Assembly: GCF_040112705.1 (NCBI RefSeq)
Contig: NZ_CP157804.1
Span: forward strand, 808,501 to 872,500
Reading direction: 5' to 3'
Source of the DNA: Flagellimonas sp. MMG031
Lineage (GTDB): Bacteria; Bacteroidota; Bacteroidia; Flavobacteriales; Flavobacteriaceae
Length of the DNA: 64,000 nt
A program made the translations under genes and the position numbers. Shown piece after piece: positions 43,281 to 52,603 of this stretch. The notes under the pieces are model-generated. The model was not told the DNA's origin, ran no database searches, and saw only the letters and a list, made by a program, of their open reading frames with translations. Positions within the stretch are counted from its first letter, which is position 1, and each line of letters begins with the position of its first letter.

Positions 43281-43937
43281 ATGACCCGATCTGAGGAAAA
43301 CTACTTAAAGGCCATATTTCATTTGGGTGGTGGCGATTCCAAATCCATTACCACCAATGCGATAGCGGAACAGATGGAAACCAAACCCTCGTCCGTCACG
43401 GATATGGCCAAGAAATTGGCCGAAAAAGGATTGGTGGATTATGTGCGCTACCAAGGGGTTTCGTTGACGGATGCCGGCGTTAAAACCGCATTGTCCATTA
43501 TTCGTAAGCATCGGTTGTGGGAAGTCTTTTTGGTGAAAAAACTGGATTTTACTTGGGATGAGGTACACGAAGTGGCCGAGCAGTTGGAGCACATCAAAAG
43601 TGAAAAATTGATAGACAAAATAGATGAGCTCTTGGATTTTCCCAAGTATGACCCCCATGGCGATCCCATTCCCACGAAAGATGGAAAGTTTCAGGAACGT
43701 GATGAGAAATTGCTCAGCGAAATGCCCATCAACTCCAAAGGGGTTTGTGTAGGAGTGAAGGATTCTTCGGTTCCCTTTTTGAAGTTTTTGGACAAGAACA
43801 ACATCGCTTTGGGCAATACCATCCAGGTTTTGGATAAAGAGGATTTTGACAATTCCCTTCGTATTCGAATGGAGGGGAACGAAATGCGAATATCACATCA
43901 AATAGCATCAAACTTATTTGTGAAAAAGAATAGCTAA
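43281..43937 (+). CDS. DtxR/MntR family metal-dependent regulator
   Basis: A 218-residue regulator starting at ATG 43281 (MTRSEENYLKAIFHLGG). The N-terminal winged helix (NAIAEQMETKPSSVTDMAKKLAEKG) is followed by the metal-binding dimerisation domain with H, E and D residues (HRLWEVFLV, DEVHEVAEQLEH) and a C-terminal SH3-like FeoA domain. Such proteins repress metal uptake genes when iron or manganese is plentiful. It overlaps the ZIP transporter gene by one base (TAATG), so it most probably regulates that gene. Confidence 0.93.
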   Translation: MTRSEENYLKAIFHLGGGDSKSITTNAIAEQMETKPSSVTDMAKKLAEKGLVDYVRYQGVSLTDAGVKTALSIIRKHRLWEVFLVKKLDFTWDEVHEVAEQLEHIKSEKLIDKIDELLDFPKYDPHGDPIPTKDGKFQERDEKLLSEMPINSKGVCVGVKDSSVPFLKFLDKNNIALGNTIQVLDKEDFDNSLRIRMEGNEMRISHQIASNLFVKKNS

Positions 43938-44758
43938 TGGAAGCAGTAATCGACTATTTTGAAAGTATCGACCCGATTTTGGCGGCCCTTTACGCCACCC
44001 TGTTCACTTGGGGATTGACCGCTGCCGGGGCGGGTCTTGTATTTTTGTTCAAAAGTCCAAAAAGGGCCTTAATGGATGGCATGTTGGGCTTTACCGGTGG
44101 GGTTATGGTAGCCGCCAGTTTCTGGAGCCTATTGGCACCGGGCATTGAGATGAGTGAAGGGGAAGGCTTTGTCAAGGTCATTCCCGCTGCCGTTGGGTTC
44201 TTAATGGGTGCAGCTTTTATTTTTGGTCTGGATAAAATTTTGCCCCATGTCCATATCAATTTTAAAATAGACGAAGCGGAAGGGGTAAAAACACCCTGGC
44301 ATCGCACTACGCTCTTGGTATTGGCCATTACCTTGCACAATATTCCCGAAGGGTTGGCGGTAGGTGTCCTTTTTGGGGGTGTAGCCTCTGGCTTTGAAGG
44401 CGCGACCATTGGTGGTGCCGTGGCCTTGGCTTTGGGTATTGGGCTACAAAACTTTCCGGAAGGCTTTGCCGTTGCAGTGCCTATGCGCAGGCATGGACTC
44501 AGCCGTAGAAGAAGTTGGATGTACGGTCAGGCATCGGCCATTGTGGAACCTATTGCCGGTGTGCTTGGCGCTTGGGCCGTATTGACCTTTGAACCTATTT
44601 TGCCCTATGCCCTTGCATTTGCGGCAGGAGCCATGATCTTTGTGGTGGTCGAGGAGGTAATCCCAGAAACGCAACAAGACAAATACACCGATATCGCCAC
44701 AATGGGTTTTATCGGTGGATTTATTATTATGATGATATTGGATGTAGGATTGGGGTAA
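43937..44758 (+). CDS. ZIP family divalent metal transporter
   Basis: A 273-residue membrane protein with about eight helices. The paired metal-path motifs HNIPEGLAVG (134-143) and QNFPEGFAVA (171-180) are intact, as in ZIP importers of the GufA subfamily. Between helices 3 and 4 is a short loop with PHVHIN. Transport of Zn, Mn or Fe into the cytoplasm is the family role. Coupling to a DtxR regulator favours manganese or iron, but zinc is possible given the Czc genes next door. Confidence 0.93.
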   Translation: MEAVIDYFESIDPILAALYATLFTWGLTAAGAGLVFLFKSPKRALMDGMLGFTGGVMVAASFWSLLAPGIEMSEGEGFVKVIPAAVGFLMGAAFIFGLDKILPHVHINFKIDEAEGVKTPWHRTTLLVLAITLHNIPEGLAVGVLFGGVASGFEGATIGGAVALALGIGLQNFPEGFAVAVPMRRHGLSRRRSWMYGQASAIVEPIAGVLGAWAVLTFEPILPYALAFAAGAMIFVVVEEVIPETQQDKYTDIATMGFIGGFIIMMILDVGLG

Positions 44759-44759
44759 A

Positions 44760-45881
44760 TTATCCCCCAATCAAATCAAATACCCCCTTGATCAAAAATT
44801 CGTCAGATTCGGTTAGTTGATCCGAAATGATTTCCGAATAACCATCATACGAATTTCCCTGAGCTACGGGGATACGTTCAAAGGTATAGCCGTCTTGCTT
44901 GTTGATCAGTTTTAGCACGTAATGGTTTCCTTCCGATTCGATTACCGCCTCATCGGGTAATGCCCAGGTTTGTACCGTATCGGTCATGATCATGGCATCC
45001 ACAAACATCCCAGGTAAAAAATTGGTGTTCTCTTCGTGCTCCAAATGTCCGTGCACCTTTATGGTTCGCTTATCGCTGTCAATCGATGTCCCCACTAGGT
45101 ATACCTCTGCATTGAAATTGGATTTGGCCGCCTCTGGAATCTTGAACAAGATCTTTTGTCCTTTCTTCACCTTTAAAATGTCTTTCTCAAAAACGGTAAG
45201 TTCTAGGTGAATGTGGTCATTGTTTACAATTTCCAATATTTCCGTAGCAGGTGACACATAACTTCCCTTGGCCACGTTCATTTTGGTGATACTGCCCGCA
45301 ATAGGGGCATAAATGGCAGCCTGTGAAGAGATTTTGCCCTGCTCCACTTGGCTTGGGGAAATATTGAGCATTTGTAATTGTTCCCTCAAACCTTGATAGC
45401 GTGCTTTGGCTGTTTCATAATTGCTCTTGGCTTGAAGAAAATTCTTTTGTGAGGCGATTTTCTCCTTAAAAAGCGTCTGGTTTCGCTCAAACTCTGCCCT
45501 CAGGTAATCCAACTGGTTGAATACTTCGAGATAATCCTGTTGCATCTGTACGAATTCTTGGTTTTCGAGTACTATCAGGAGTTGTCCTTTTTTGACCCGG
45601 TCACCCACCAAAAGGGAAGTCTGCTTCACAAAACCTCCCATAAATGCGGTGATACTGGCCCGGTTTTCCGGAGGAACGTCAATCATTCCAGAGGTCTCCA
45701 CAATCTTGGGAAAGGTTCGTTTCTCCAAGCCTCCTATTATCAAATCATTGGTATCGAATTGGTTCTGCGTCACCACAATACCTGTTTCTTCTTGTTCTTG
45801 TTCGGTGGATGCTTGATTGTTCTTATTGCCGCAGCCCATCATTAGAAGGAAAACAGCGGTTATTTGAAGTATATGTTTCAT
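44760..45881 (-). CDS. CzcB-like RND periplasmic adaptor, lipoprotein
   Basis: A 373-residue adaptor with a lipoprotein signal (lipobox MMGC, C17). The lipoyl half-motif GDRVKKGQLLIVLENQE, a helical hairpin and the second half AAIYAPIAGSITKMNVAKG are visible, followed by a beta-barrel region typical of heavy-metal adaptors. It starts 2 bp after the CzcA-TolC fusion gene. Together they form a complete tripartite pump. Its stop is one base from the stop of the convergent ZIP importer gene. Confidence 0.92.
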   Translation of the reverse strand: MKHILQITAVFLLMMGCGNKNNQASTEQEQEETGIVVTQNQFDTNDLIIGGLEKRTFPKIVETSGMIDVPPENRASITAFMGGFVKQTSLLVGDRVKKGQLLIVLENQEFVQMQQDYLEVFNQLDYLRAEFERNQTLFKEKIASQKNFLQAKSNYETAKARYQGLREQLQMLNISPSQVEQGKISSQAAIYAPIAGSITKMNVAKGSYVSPATEILEIVNNDHIHLELTVFEKDILKVKKGQKILFKIPEAAKSNFNAEVYLVGTSIDSDKRTIKVHGHLEHEENTNFLPGMFVDAMIMTDTVQTWALPDEAVIESEGNHYVLKLINKQDGYTFERIPVAQGNSYDGYSEIISDQLTESDEFLIKGVFDLIGG

Positions 45882-45883
45882 GA

Positions 45884-48800
45884 TTATAATGTTATGGTCA
45901 AATAATTAATGGCGATTACGGTTTGATTGTACTGGTTGAGCACATCCAAATAATTGAGTTGAATCTCGTAGGCATTTTCCAAGCTTTGGATATATTGGAA
46001 AAAGTCAATTTCCCCATTTTGAAAATTCCCGGAGGCTGCTTTCAAAATTTGATCGGAAAGTAGACCACCTTCGTCCTCATAATAGGAGAGCTCCTTGGCC
46101 TGTTGTTCCAATTGGCCCATTAGGGTTTTATAGCGCTGGTTCATGGCTACGCTGATCTCCGTATTTTCCATTTCCGTGATCTTGGTCTGTATTTTGGATG
46201 ATTTCACCTTACTACTGTGGCCAAAGAAGAAAATGGGAACGCGAACGCCCACTTGAAGACCATAAAGGGATGCGCCCAGACCGCTGTTGGTTCCTTGAAA
46301 ATACTCAAGGTTGAGGTCGGGCAGCAATCGATTTTCCTCTAAGCTCTTTTGGGCATTACTCAGCTGTTGGCGATGGTCCAAAAAAGAGGTCTCCGTTGGC
46401 ATCATCCCTTGCAGATTGATCACGGTAAGCTTTTCTGGCATTTCGGTCACTATTTGTAGACTGTCTTCTGTCTGGACCAAACTTGCGATCTGACCATATG
46501 TGGTCAACAACTGCTGATTGATCTTGGCAAAGGTGTTCGCAATCTGTCGTTGCTTGGCCGTTGCCGTTACTTTTTCCAGATAATTGGTCTCGCCGAGTTC
46601 AAAACGTCTGTCGGCCGCGTGCGCAAATTTGCTATAAATACTGTCCAACGTCTTGTAAAGCTTTGCTTTTTGGTTCAAGGTCTGATATTGGTAGTACGCA
46701 TTGCTCAGGGCTTGGTATAATTGCTTCTTTTGAATTTCAAAGGATGATTTTTGCAGCTCGTAGTTCGATTGTTGAAGTCTGTTCTTTGCTCCGTAAACCG
46801 TAGGGAACTCAAATTGCTGTTGTACCCCAAAAACCCGTATGGGCTGATTGTTGATGGCCAAGTTGTTCTCATCATATTGATAGTAAATATCCGTTTTGTC
46901 AAACTCAAAAGCGGTTCCCTTTAGGGTTTCTGCTTGATCTACCATCATGGAACCTGCCTGGATACCTTTGTTATTTTCCAAGGATAAAGCCATAAGGTCC
47001 TCCAGGTTCAACTTTTGTTGGGAGAAACCTGAAAGGCTAACCATGAACAATAAAATGGTAAGCGCTTTCTTTTTCATTTTTCGCGCTCTTCGTATTTTTC
47101 CCATTCCACGGAATTTTATGTGATGTGAATACGCATATAAAACGGGCAGTACAACCAATGTCAACATAGTTGCCGTTACCAGTCCGCCAATGACCACGGT
47201 GGCCAAGGGTCGCTGTACCTCAGCACCCGCATTGGTGGATACCGCCATGGGCAAAAAGCCCAAAGCTGCCGCAGAAGCGGTCAATAAAACCGCACGAAGC
47301 CTGTCCTTGGTACCCTGTTTGATCAAATCTTCCATGGAATCAAAGTCCTTTCCCTTGAGTTCCTTGAAATGCTCGATGAGTACGATACCGTTGAGCACGG
47401 CTATCCCAAAAAGGGCAATAAATCCAACCCCGGCAGAAATACTGAAGGGCATATCCCTTAACCAGAGCAAGAGAACCCCGCCGACCGCTGATAACGGGAT
47501 GGCGGAAAAAATCAACAAAGCTTCTTTTACCGACCCAAAAGCGAAATAGAGCATTATAAATATGAGCAACAAAGCAATGGGTACGGCTATCATCAACCGG
47601 GCCTTGGCATTTTGAAGGTTTTCGAACTGTCCACCATAGGTAATCAGATAGCCCGGGGGCAGCGTGATGTTGTCCCTGACCAATAACTGGATATCATCGA
47701 CCACAGATTGAAGATCCCGGTTTCTAACGTTGATGCCCACTACGATGCGTCTTTTGGTATCATCACGGGAGATTTTGGCGGCACCTTTTTGATAGGTAAT
47801 CTCAGCCAGTTCGCTCATCGGGATTTTTCCTCCATTGGGAATATCCACATAAAGATTCCGAAGGTTGGAAATATCTTGGCGGTTCTCGGAATCCAAGCGG
47901 ACGGCCAGATCAAATTGTCGTTCCCCCTCGAAAACGCTGCCAACGACCTTACCGGCAAAACCCATGGAAATCATTTCGTTCAGGTCGGCAATGTTGAGCC
48001 CATGACGTGCAATTTTGGCGCGGTCAAAAGCAACGTTCATTTGGGGAAGACCTTCCACCTTCTCTACGATAATGTCCGACGCACCTTCCACATCTTGGAT
48101 AAGGTCCTTTATTTCATCGGCTTTTTTGCTCAGGGTTTCGAGGTTCTCCCCAAATATTTTGATGGCAATATCGGCCCGTACCCCGGTAATCAGTTCATTA
48201 AATCGCATTTCAATGGGTTGGGTAAATTCCACTTCCATGCCCGGGATTACGGAAAGGGCCTCTTTAAATTTATCGGCCAGTTCGTCCTTGGTTTCGGCAG
48301 AGGTCCATTCGCTTTTTGGTTTCAAGGAAATGATAACGTCACTTTCTTCCATTGACATAGGGTCGGTGGGAACCTCGGCTGCGCCGATACGGCTTACTAC
48401 CTGATTGACCTCTGGAAATTGTTCCATTAGGATTTTTTCAATTTTAGTGGTCGTTTCTACGGTTTTGGCCAAGGAAGTCCCTGTTTTCAGAACAGGTTGG
48501 ATCACAAAGTCTCCTTCGTCCAAAGTGGGCACAAATTCACCTCCCATTGAAGAGAACAAAATTATGGCTCCTACCAATAGTGCAGCAGCTATGGAAAGCA
48601 CGAGTTTTTTGCTTTTCATGGCCCATTCTATAACGGGTTCATATTGTTTGTTGATCCAGTTTACCAAACGGACGGATACATTTTTGGAGGACTCCTTGGA
48701 TGGTTTTAAAAACAAGGAGGAGGCGACGGGAACATAGGTAAAGCAGAGTAAAATGGCTCCCAAAAGGGCAAAGCTAAATGTCAACGCCATTGGTTTGAAC

Positions 48801-50230
48801 ATTTTCCCTTCTACACCGCTCAGGGACAGGATTGGGATGAATACAATTAAAATGATTAGCTGGCCGAACACGGCGGAGTTCATCATTTTGGTAGCACCTT
48901 CAACCGTTATTTTATCCTTTATGGACTGTGTGGCATCTTTGCCCAAGTCCACTAACTCTCCCTGTCTTCGTGTAATTTGAAATGCAATATATTCCACAAT
49001 GATTACGGCACCATCAATGATGATTCCGAAGTCGATAGCACCCAAACTCAATAAATTGGCGTCCACACCAAAAATGTTCATTAAGGTAAGGGCAAATAAT
49101 AGGCATAGTGGGATAACCGAGGCGACCACAAGCCCTGAGCGCCAGTTGCCCAAGAGCAATACGACGACAAAAATCACGATAAGGCAACCCAGTACGAGGT
49201 TTTCCGTAACGGTAAAGGTTGTTCTTCCGATGAGTTCACTACGGTCCAAGAACGGGTTGATGTACACCCCCTCTGGCAAGGATTTGGAGATTGCGGCGAC
49301 TCGTTCCTTGACGGCTTCGATAACACGTTTGGAGTCAGCATCTTTGAGCATCATAATTTGACCGAGGACCTTTTCGCCCTCGCCATTTCCGGTGATCGCC
49401 CCAAAACGTGGCGCACTTCCAAATCCAACTTTGGCCACGTCTTTGATATAGATTGGAATTCCGTCCCTTGCGGTTACCACAATGTTTTCGATGTCCTTAA
49501 GGTTGCCCACCAAACCTTCCCCACGGATAAAATAGGCTTGGTTTACTTTCTCGATATAACCACCGCCCGTAACACTATTGTTTTTTTCCAAGGCGGTGAA
49601 CACTTCTCTAGCGGTGATATTGAAAGCGTTCAACTTTTGGGTCTGAATGGCCACTTCGTATTGTTTGAGGTGCCCTCCCCACGTATTCACCTCCACCACT
49701 CCTGGAATTCCGGAAAGCTGCCGTCTTACGATCCAATCTTGGATGGTACGCAGCTCCGTGGAAGAATATTGGTCCCTGTATTTGGGCTTTACATCCAAAA
49801 TATATTGGTAAATCTCTCCCAATCCGGTGGTAATTGGTCCCATCTCCGGGGTTCCAAAGCCTTCGGGTATTCGACTGGATGCAGATTTGATTTTTTCCGC
49901 AATGAGCTGTCGTGGCAGAAAGGTGCCCAAATCGTCCTCGAATACTATCGTAACCACGGAAAGGCCAAACTTGGAAACGGACCGAATTTCCTTAACGCCA
50001 GGGAGATTTGCCATTTCCAACTCTACGGGATAGGTTACAAATTTTTCCATATCCTGGGTGGAGAGGCTCCTTGAGGTAGTGATGACCTGCACTTGATTGT
50101 TGGTGACATCGGGAACGGCCCCGATGGGTATTTGTGATAGTGAGTATAGCCCCACCAAGGCTATTGCCACTGTAAAAAGAAGAACAATAAACTTGTTCTT
50201 TATACTAAAGTTGATAATTTTTGAAAACAT
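45884..50230 (-). CDS. CzcA/CusA-type heavy-metal RND permease fused to a TolC-like channel
   Basis: A 1448-residue fusion. Residues 1-1040 are a heavy-metal RND permease with the helix-4 relay GAIDFGIIIDGAVIIVEYI characteristic of CzcA/CusA. At residue 1052 a second complete signal-like sequence begins (MKKKALTILLFMVSLSGFSQ), and the rest is a TolC/CzcC-like outer-membrane channel with paired helical repeats. Such fusions are common in Bacteroidota. Since the two parts belong in different membranes, the junction must be cleaved or the second part must be started internally. It exports divalent metals (Zn, Co, Cd) or Cu/Ag; the ion cannot be read. Confidence 0.9.
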   Translation of the reverse strand: MFSKIINFSIKNKFIVLLFTVAIALVGLYSLSQIPIGAVPDVTNNQVQVITTSRSLSTQDMEKFVTYPVELEMANLPGVKEIRSVSKFGLSVVTIVFEDDLGTFLPRQLIAEKIKSASSRIPEGFGTPEMGPITTGLGEIYQYILDVKPKYRDQYSSTELRTIQDWIVRRQLSGIPGVVEVNTWGGHLKQYEVAIQTQKLNAFNITAREVFTALEKNNSVTGGGYIEKVNQAYFIRGEGLVGNLKDIENIVVTARDGIPIYIKDVAKVGFGSAPRFGAITGNGEGEKVLGQIMMLKDADSKRVIEAVKERVAAISKSLPEGVYINPFLDRSELIGRTTFTVTENLVLGCLIVIFVVVLLLGNWRSGLVVASVIPLCLLFALTLMNIFGVDANLLSLGAIDFGIIIDGAVIIVEYIAFQITRRQGELVDLGKDATQSIKDKITVEGATKMMNSAVFGQLIILIVFIPILSLSGVEGKMFKPMALTFSFALLGAILLCFTYVPVASSLFLKPSKESSKNVSVRLVNWINKQYEPVIEWAMKSKKLVLSIAAALLVGAIILFSSMGGEFVPTLDEGDFVIQPVLKTGTSLAKTVETTTKIEKILMEQFPEVNQVVSRIGAAEVPTDPMSMEESDVIISLKPKSEWTSAETKDELADKFKEALSVIPGMEVEFTQPIEMRFNELITGVRADIAIKIFGENLETLSKKADEIKDLIQDVEGASDIIVEKVEGLPQMNVAFDRAKIARHGLNIADLNEMISMGFAGKVVGSVFEGERQFDLAVRLDSENRQDISNLRNLYVDIPNGGKIPMSELAEITYQKGAAKISRDDTKRRIVVGINVRNRDLQSVVDDIQLLVRDNITLPPGYLITYGGQFENLQNAKARLMIAVPIALLLIFIMLYFAFGSVKEALLIFSAIPLSAVGGVLLLWLRDMPFSISAGVGFIALFGIAVLNGIVLIEHFKELKGKDFDSMEDLIKQGTKDRLRAVLLTASAAALGFLPMAVSTNAGAEVQRPLATVVIGGLVTATMLTLVVLPVLYAYSHHIKFRGMGKIRRARKMKKKALTILLFMVSLSGFSQQKLNLEDLMALSLENNKGIQAGSMMVDQAETLKGTAFEFDKTDIYYQYDENNLAINNQPIRVFGVQQQFEFPTVYGAKNRLQQSNYELQKSSFEIQKKQLYQALSNAYYQYQTLNQKAKLYKTLDSIYSKFAHAADRRFELGETNYLEKVTATAKQRQIANTFAKINQQLLTTYGQIASLVQTEDSLQIVTEMPEKLTVINLQGMMPTETSFLDHRQQLSNAQKSLEENRLLPDLNLEYFQGTNSGLGASLYGLQVGVRVPIFFFGHSSKVKSSKIQTKITEMENTEISVAMNQRYKTLMGQLEQQAKELSYYEDEGGLLSDQILKAASGNFQNGEIDFFQYIQSLENAYEIQLNYLDVLNQYNQTVIAINYLTITL

Positions 50231-50308
50231 GATTCATAGAAAATAATAGCATTATTAAAATGGAATAAAGCTTGTGAGAAGTGTTCAGCTAGGCTGAAGT
50301 ACTATGAA

Positions 50309-50710
50309 TTATGCCTGTTTGGGCGGCTGGAAAAGATTGTCCCCCCAAATGTGCGAATAGGATATCTGATAATGAAAATTACCCTTCGCCGCCAATGGAA
50401 TTTCTGGATAGGAATTGATGAAGCTATCTTGTCCTAAAACAAACACTAAAGGTTGCGCACAGGGAGCTTGATGATGTTGGAACGGAAGTTTTTCGTGTTC
50501 TTTCCGCTCCTCTTGATGCTTTTCGCTATGGGAAGCTTTAAGGTCCCCATAATGTTTGGATACAAACACCATAAAATCGTCACCATATTCCTCATTGTGG
50601 AATTGGTAGTGCTCGACCAGTTGTCCAAGTTCCACCAAATCCTTCAAATGGATATTGGCACTTTGGAGTAAAATGAGCAACGATATGCTTATGGTAACTA
50701 TTTTGTTCAT
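50309..50710 (-). CDS. Small exported His-rich protein upstream of the Czc pump
   Basis: A 133-residue protein with a signal-like hydrophobic start. The middle (residues 53-84) holds a cluster of His, Glu and Cys (HSEKHQEERKEHEKLPFQHH then APC), a probable metal-binding stretch. It sits 78 bp before the CzcA-TolC gene in the same direction. In other Bacteroidota similar small proteins precede czc operons. A periplasmic metal-binding or sensing role is inferred; there is no biochemical precedent that I can name. Confidence 0.65.
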   Translation of the reverse strand: MNKIVTISISLLILLQSANIHLKDLVELGQLVEHYQFHNEEYGDDFMVFVSKHYGDLKASHSEKHQEERKEHEKLPFQHHQAPCAQPLVFVLGQDSFINSYPEIPLAAKGNFHYQISYSHIWGDNLFQPPKQA

Positions 50711-50790
50711 CCTGACACCATAAAATTAAGAATAATAAGCAGGAGGACATCAATTCGGACTTAATTTAGAATTAATCTGATTTTACGGAT

Positions 50791-52536
50791 TCATGGCTCA
50801 ATGGCCAAAATCACAGCTTGATAGGGTTGCATTTTGATTGAATTTTCTGCGAATTCGATATCAGCATAGTTGTTGATCATCACGGAATGGTTTAACCAAT
50901 CATTTTTTAGTGCAAGCTCTGCTGAATCGGCGGAAAAATTCAACAAAACCAATACGGTTTTGTTACCCAATGTCCTTGTGTAGGCATAAATATGCGGATG
51001 TTCCGGAGCTTGGAGTTCGTATGCTCCATAGATCAAAACGGGATTTTGCTTTCGAAGTTCCGTCATTTTTCTAAAGTGGTTGAGCACAGAATTGGGATCG
51101 GCGTTTTCAGTGGCTACATTGATATCGATGTAATTATCGTTTACGGGAAGCCATGGTGTTCCGCTGGTAAATCCTGCATGTTCGGAATTGTCCCATTGCA
51201 TAGGGGTACGTCCATTGTCACGTGACCCATAGTTGAGTTTTTTCATGAACAATTCCATATCCTCGCCTTCGGACAATGCTTTTTCGTAGCCATTGATTGC
51301 TGCAATATCTTGATATTGGGATATCGAATCAAAGTCAATATTGGTCATGCCCAATTCGTCCCCGTAGTAACAGTAAGGTGTACCGCGCATGCTAAGTATA
51401 AAAGTGTTTAAGAGTTTGGTAGAGGCGCTTCTGTATGCTTTGCTGTCGTTGCCCCAACGACTTACCATTCTGGCTTGGTCGTGGTTGGCCAAAAAAATGG
51501 AAAGCCAACCATCCTCAGCAAATTCTTGGTCCCATTTGGTGAAGATCTCTTTCATGGTCTTTAGATCATATCCCTCATATTTTGGAATATCCACTCCTTC
51601 AAAGGCGTAGGCCATGTTCAATTCATTACGGTCTGCATCAACCAATTTGTGGGCATCTTCAAAATTACGGCCTGCTCCTTCGGCAACGCTCATCACATCA
51701 TATTTACTGAAGACTTGTTCGTTCATTTCCTTCAGATAATCGTGGAGCCCGTCTTGCATGGCGTAGTATTGTATGAAATCTTTTTCAAACCCTTCCGGAA
51801 ATTTAGGAAAGGTAGTGTCCTTGGCAGCAAATTGGAATGCATCCAAACGAAAGCCATCCACTCCCTTGTCGGCCCAAAACTTCATAATATCGTAAACTTC
51901 TTGTCGTACTTTGGGGTTGGACCAGTTGAGGTCGGGCTGTTGCTTGGCGAAGTAATGTAAATAGTAAGCGTTGGTTATAGAATCGTATTGCCAGGCATTG
52001 CCTTTGGCATCAAACAAACTGTAGCGATATGGAGGTTCTCCTTTTTCCGCAGGCCACCAATGATAGTAATCCCGATAAGGGTTGTCCCGTGAACTTCTCG
52101 ACTGTTTGAACCATTCGTGCTGGTCACTACTATGGTTTACAACAATGTCCATTACCAACTTAATGTCCCTTTGATGCATTCCGGCAAGGAGACTGTCGAA
52201 GTCCGCCATTGTCCCGAACTCTTCCATAATGCCCCTGTAATCGCTCACATCATAACCGTTGTCGGCATTGGGAGAGGTATAAATGGGATTTAGCCATACG
52301 GCATTGACTCCCAAACTTTTGATGTAATCCAATTTTTCAATAATGCCCTTTAGATCACCCACACCATCACCGTCGGAATCCTTAAAACTCCGAGGATATA
52401 TTTGGTAAACGATGGCCTCTTTCCACCATTTTGCGTTTTCTACGGGAGCTTGATCTTTTTCATCTTGTTTTTGTTGACATGAAATGGCCATAAAAAGAAA
52501 AGCGCAAATCATCACTTTGAGAAAGGAACGGTTCAT
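50791..52536 (-). CDS. GH13 alpha-glucosidase/alpha-amylase family lipoprotein
   Basis: A 581-residue lipoprotein (lipobox AISC, C20) of glycoside hydrolase family 13, most like oligo-1,6-glucosidases. The catalytic nucleophile is D232 (GFRLDAF), the acid/base E286 (SVAEGAG) and the third acid D353 (LANHDQAR); DIVVNHSSDQH is the first conserved region. It should cleave alpha-glucosidic bonds outside the cytoplasm. It lies 67 bp downstream of the VPS10-like gene and may share its transcript. No SusCD pair is nearby. Confidence 0.93.
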   Translation of the reverse strand: MNRSFLKVMICAFLFMAISCQQKQDEKDQAPVENAKWWKEAIVYQIYPRSFKDSDGDGVGDLKGIIEKLDYIKSLGVNAVWLNPIYTSPNADNGYDVSDYRGIMEEFGTMADFDSLLAGMHQRDIKLVMDIVVNHSSDQHEWFKQSRSSRDNPYRDYYHWWPAEKGEPPYRYSLFDAKGNAWQYDSITNAYYLHYFAKQQPDLNWSNPKVRQEVYDIMKFWADKGVDGFRLDAFQFAAKDTTFPKFPEGFEKDFIQYYAMQDGLHDYLKEMNEQVFSKYDVMSVAEGAGRNFEDAHKLVDADRNELNMAYAFEGVDIPKYEGYDLKTMKEIFTKWDQEFAEDGWLSIFLANHDQARMVSRWGNDSKAYRSASTKLLNTFILSMRGTPYCYYGDELGMTNIDFDSISQYQDIAAINGYEKALSEGEDMELFMKKLNYGSRDNGRTPMQWDNSEHAGFTSGTPWLPVNDNYIDINVATENADPNSVLNHFRKMTELRKQNPVLIYGAYELQAPEHPHIYAYTRTLGNKTVLVLLNFSADSAELALKNDWLNHSVMINNYADIEFAENSIKMQPYQAVILAIEP

Positions 52537-52603
52537 AGGTCGATTATGAATTGATTCCTTTAAAGATAATGATTTGCGCTACAATTCCGGCTTTAACCCT
52601 ATG

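Noticed and set aside
50240..50300. Small inverted repeats AATAAT-agc-ATTATT and TTCAGC-tag-GCTGAA upstream of the Czc fusion gene
   Set aside because: Arms of six bases in AT-rich DNA are expected by chance; no T run follows.
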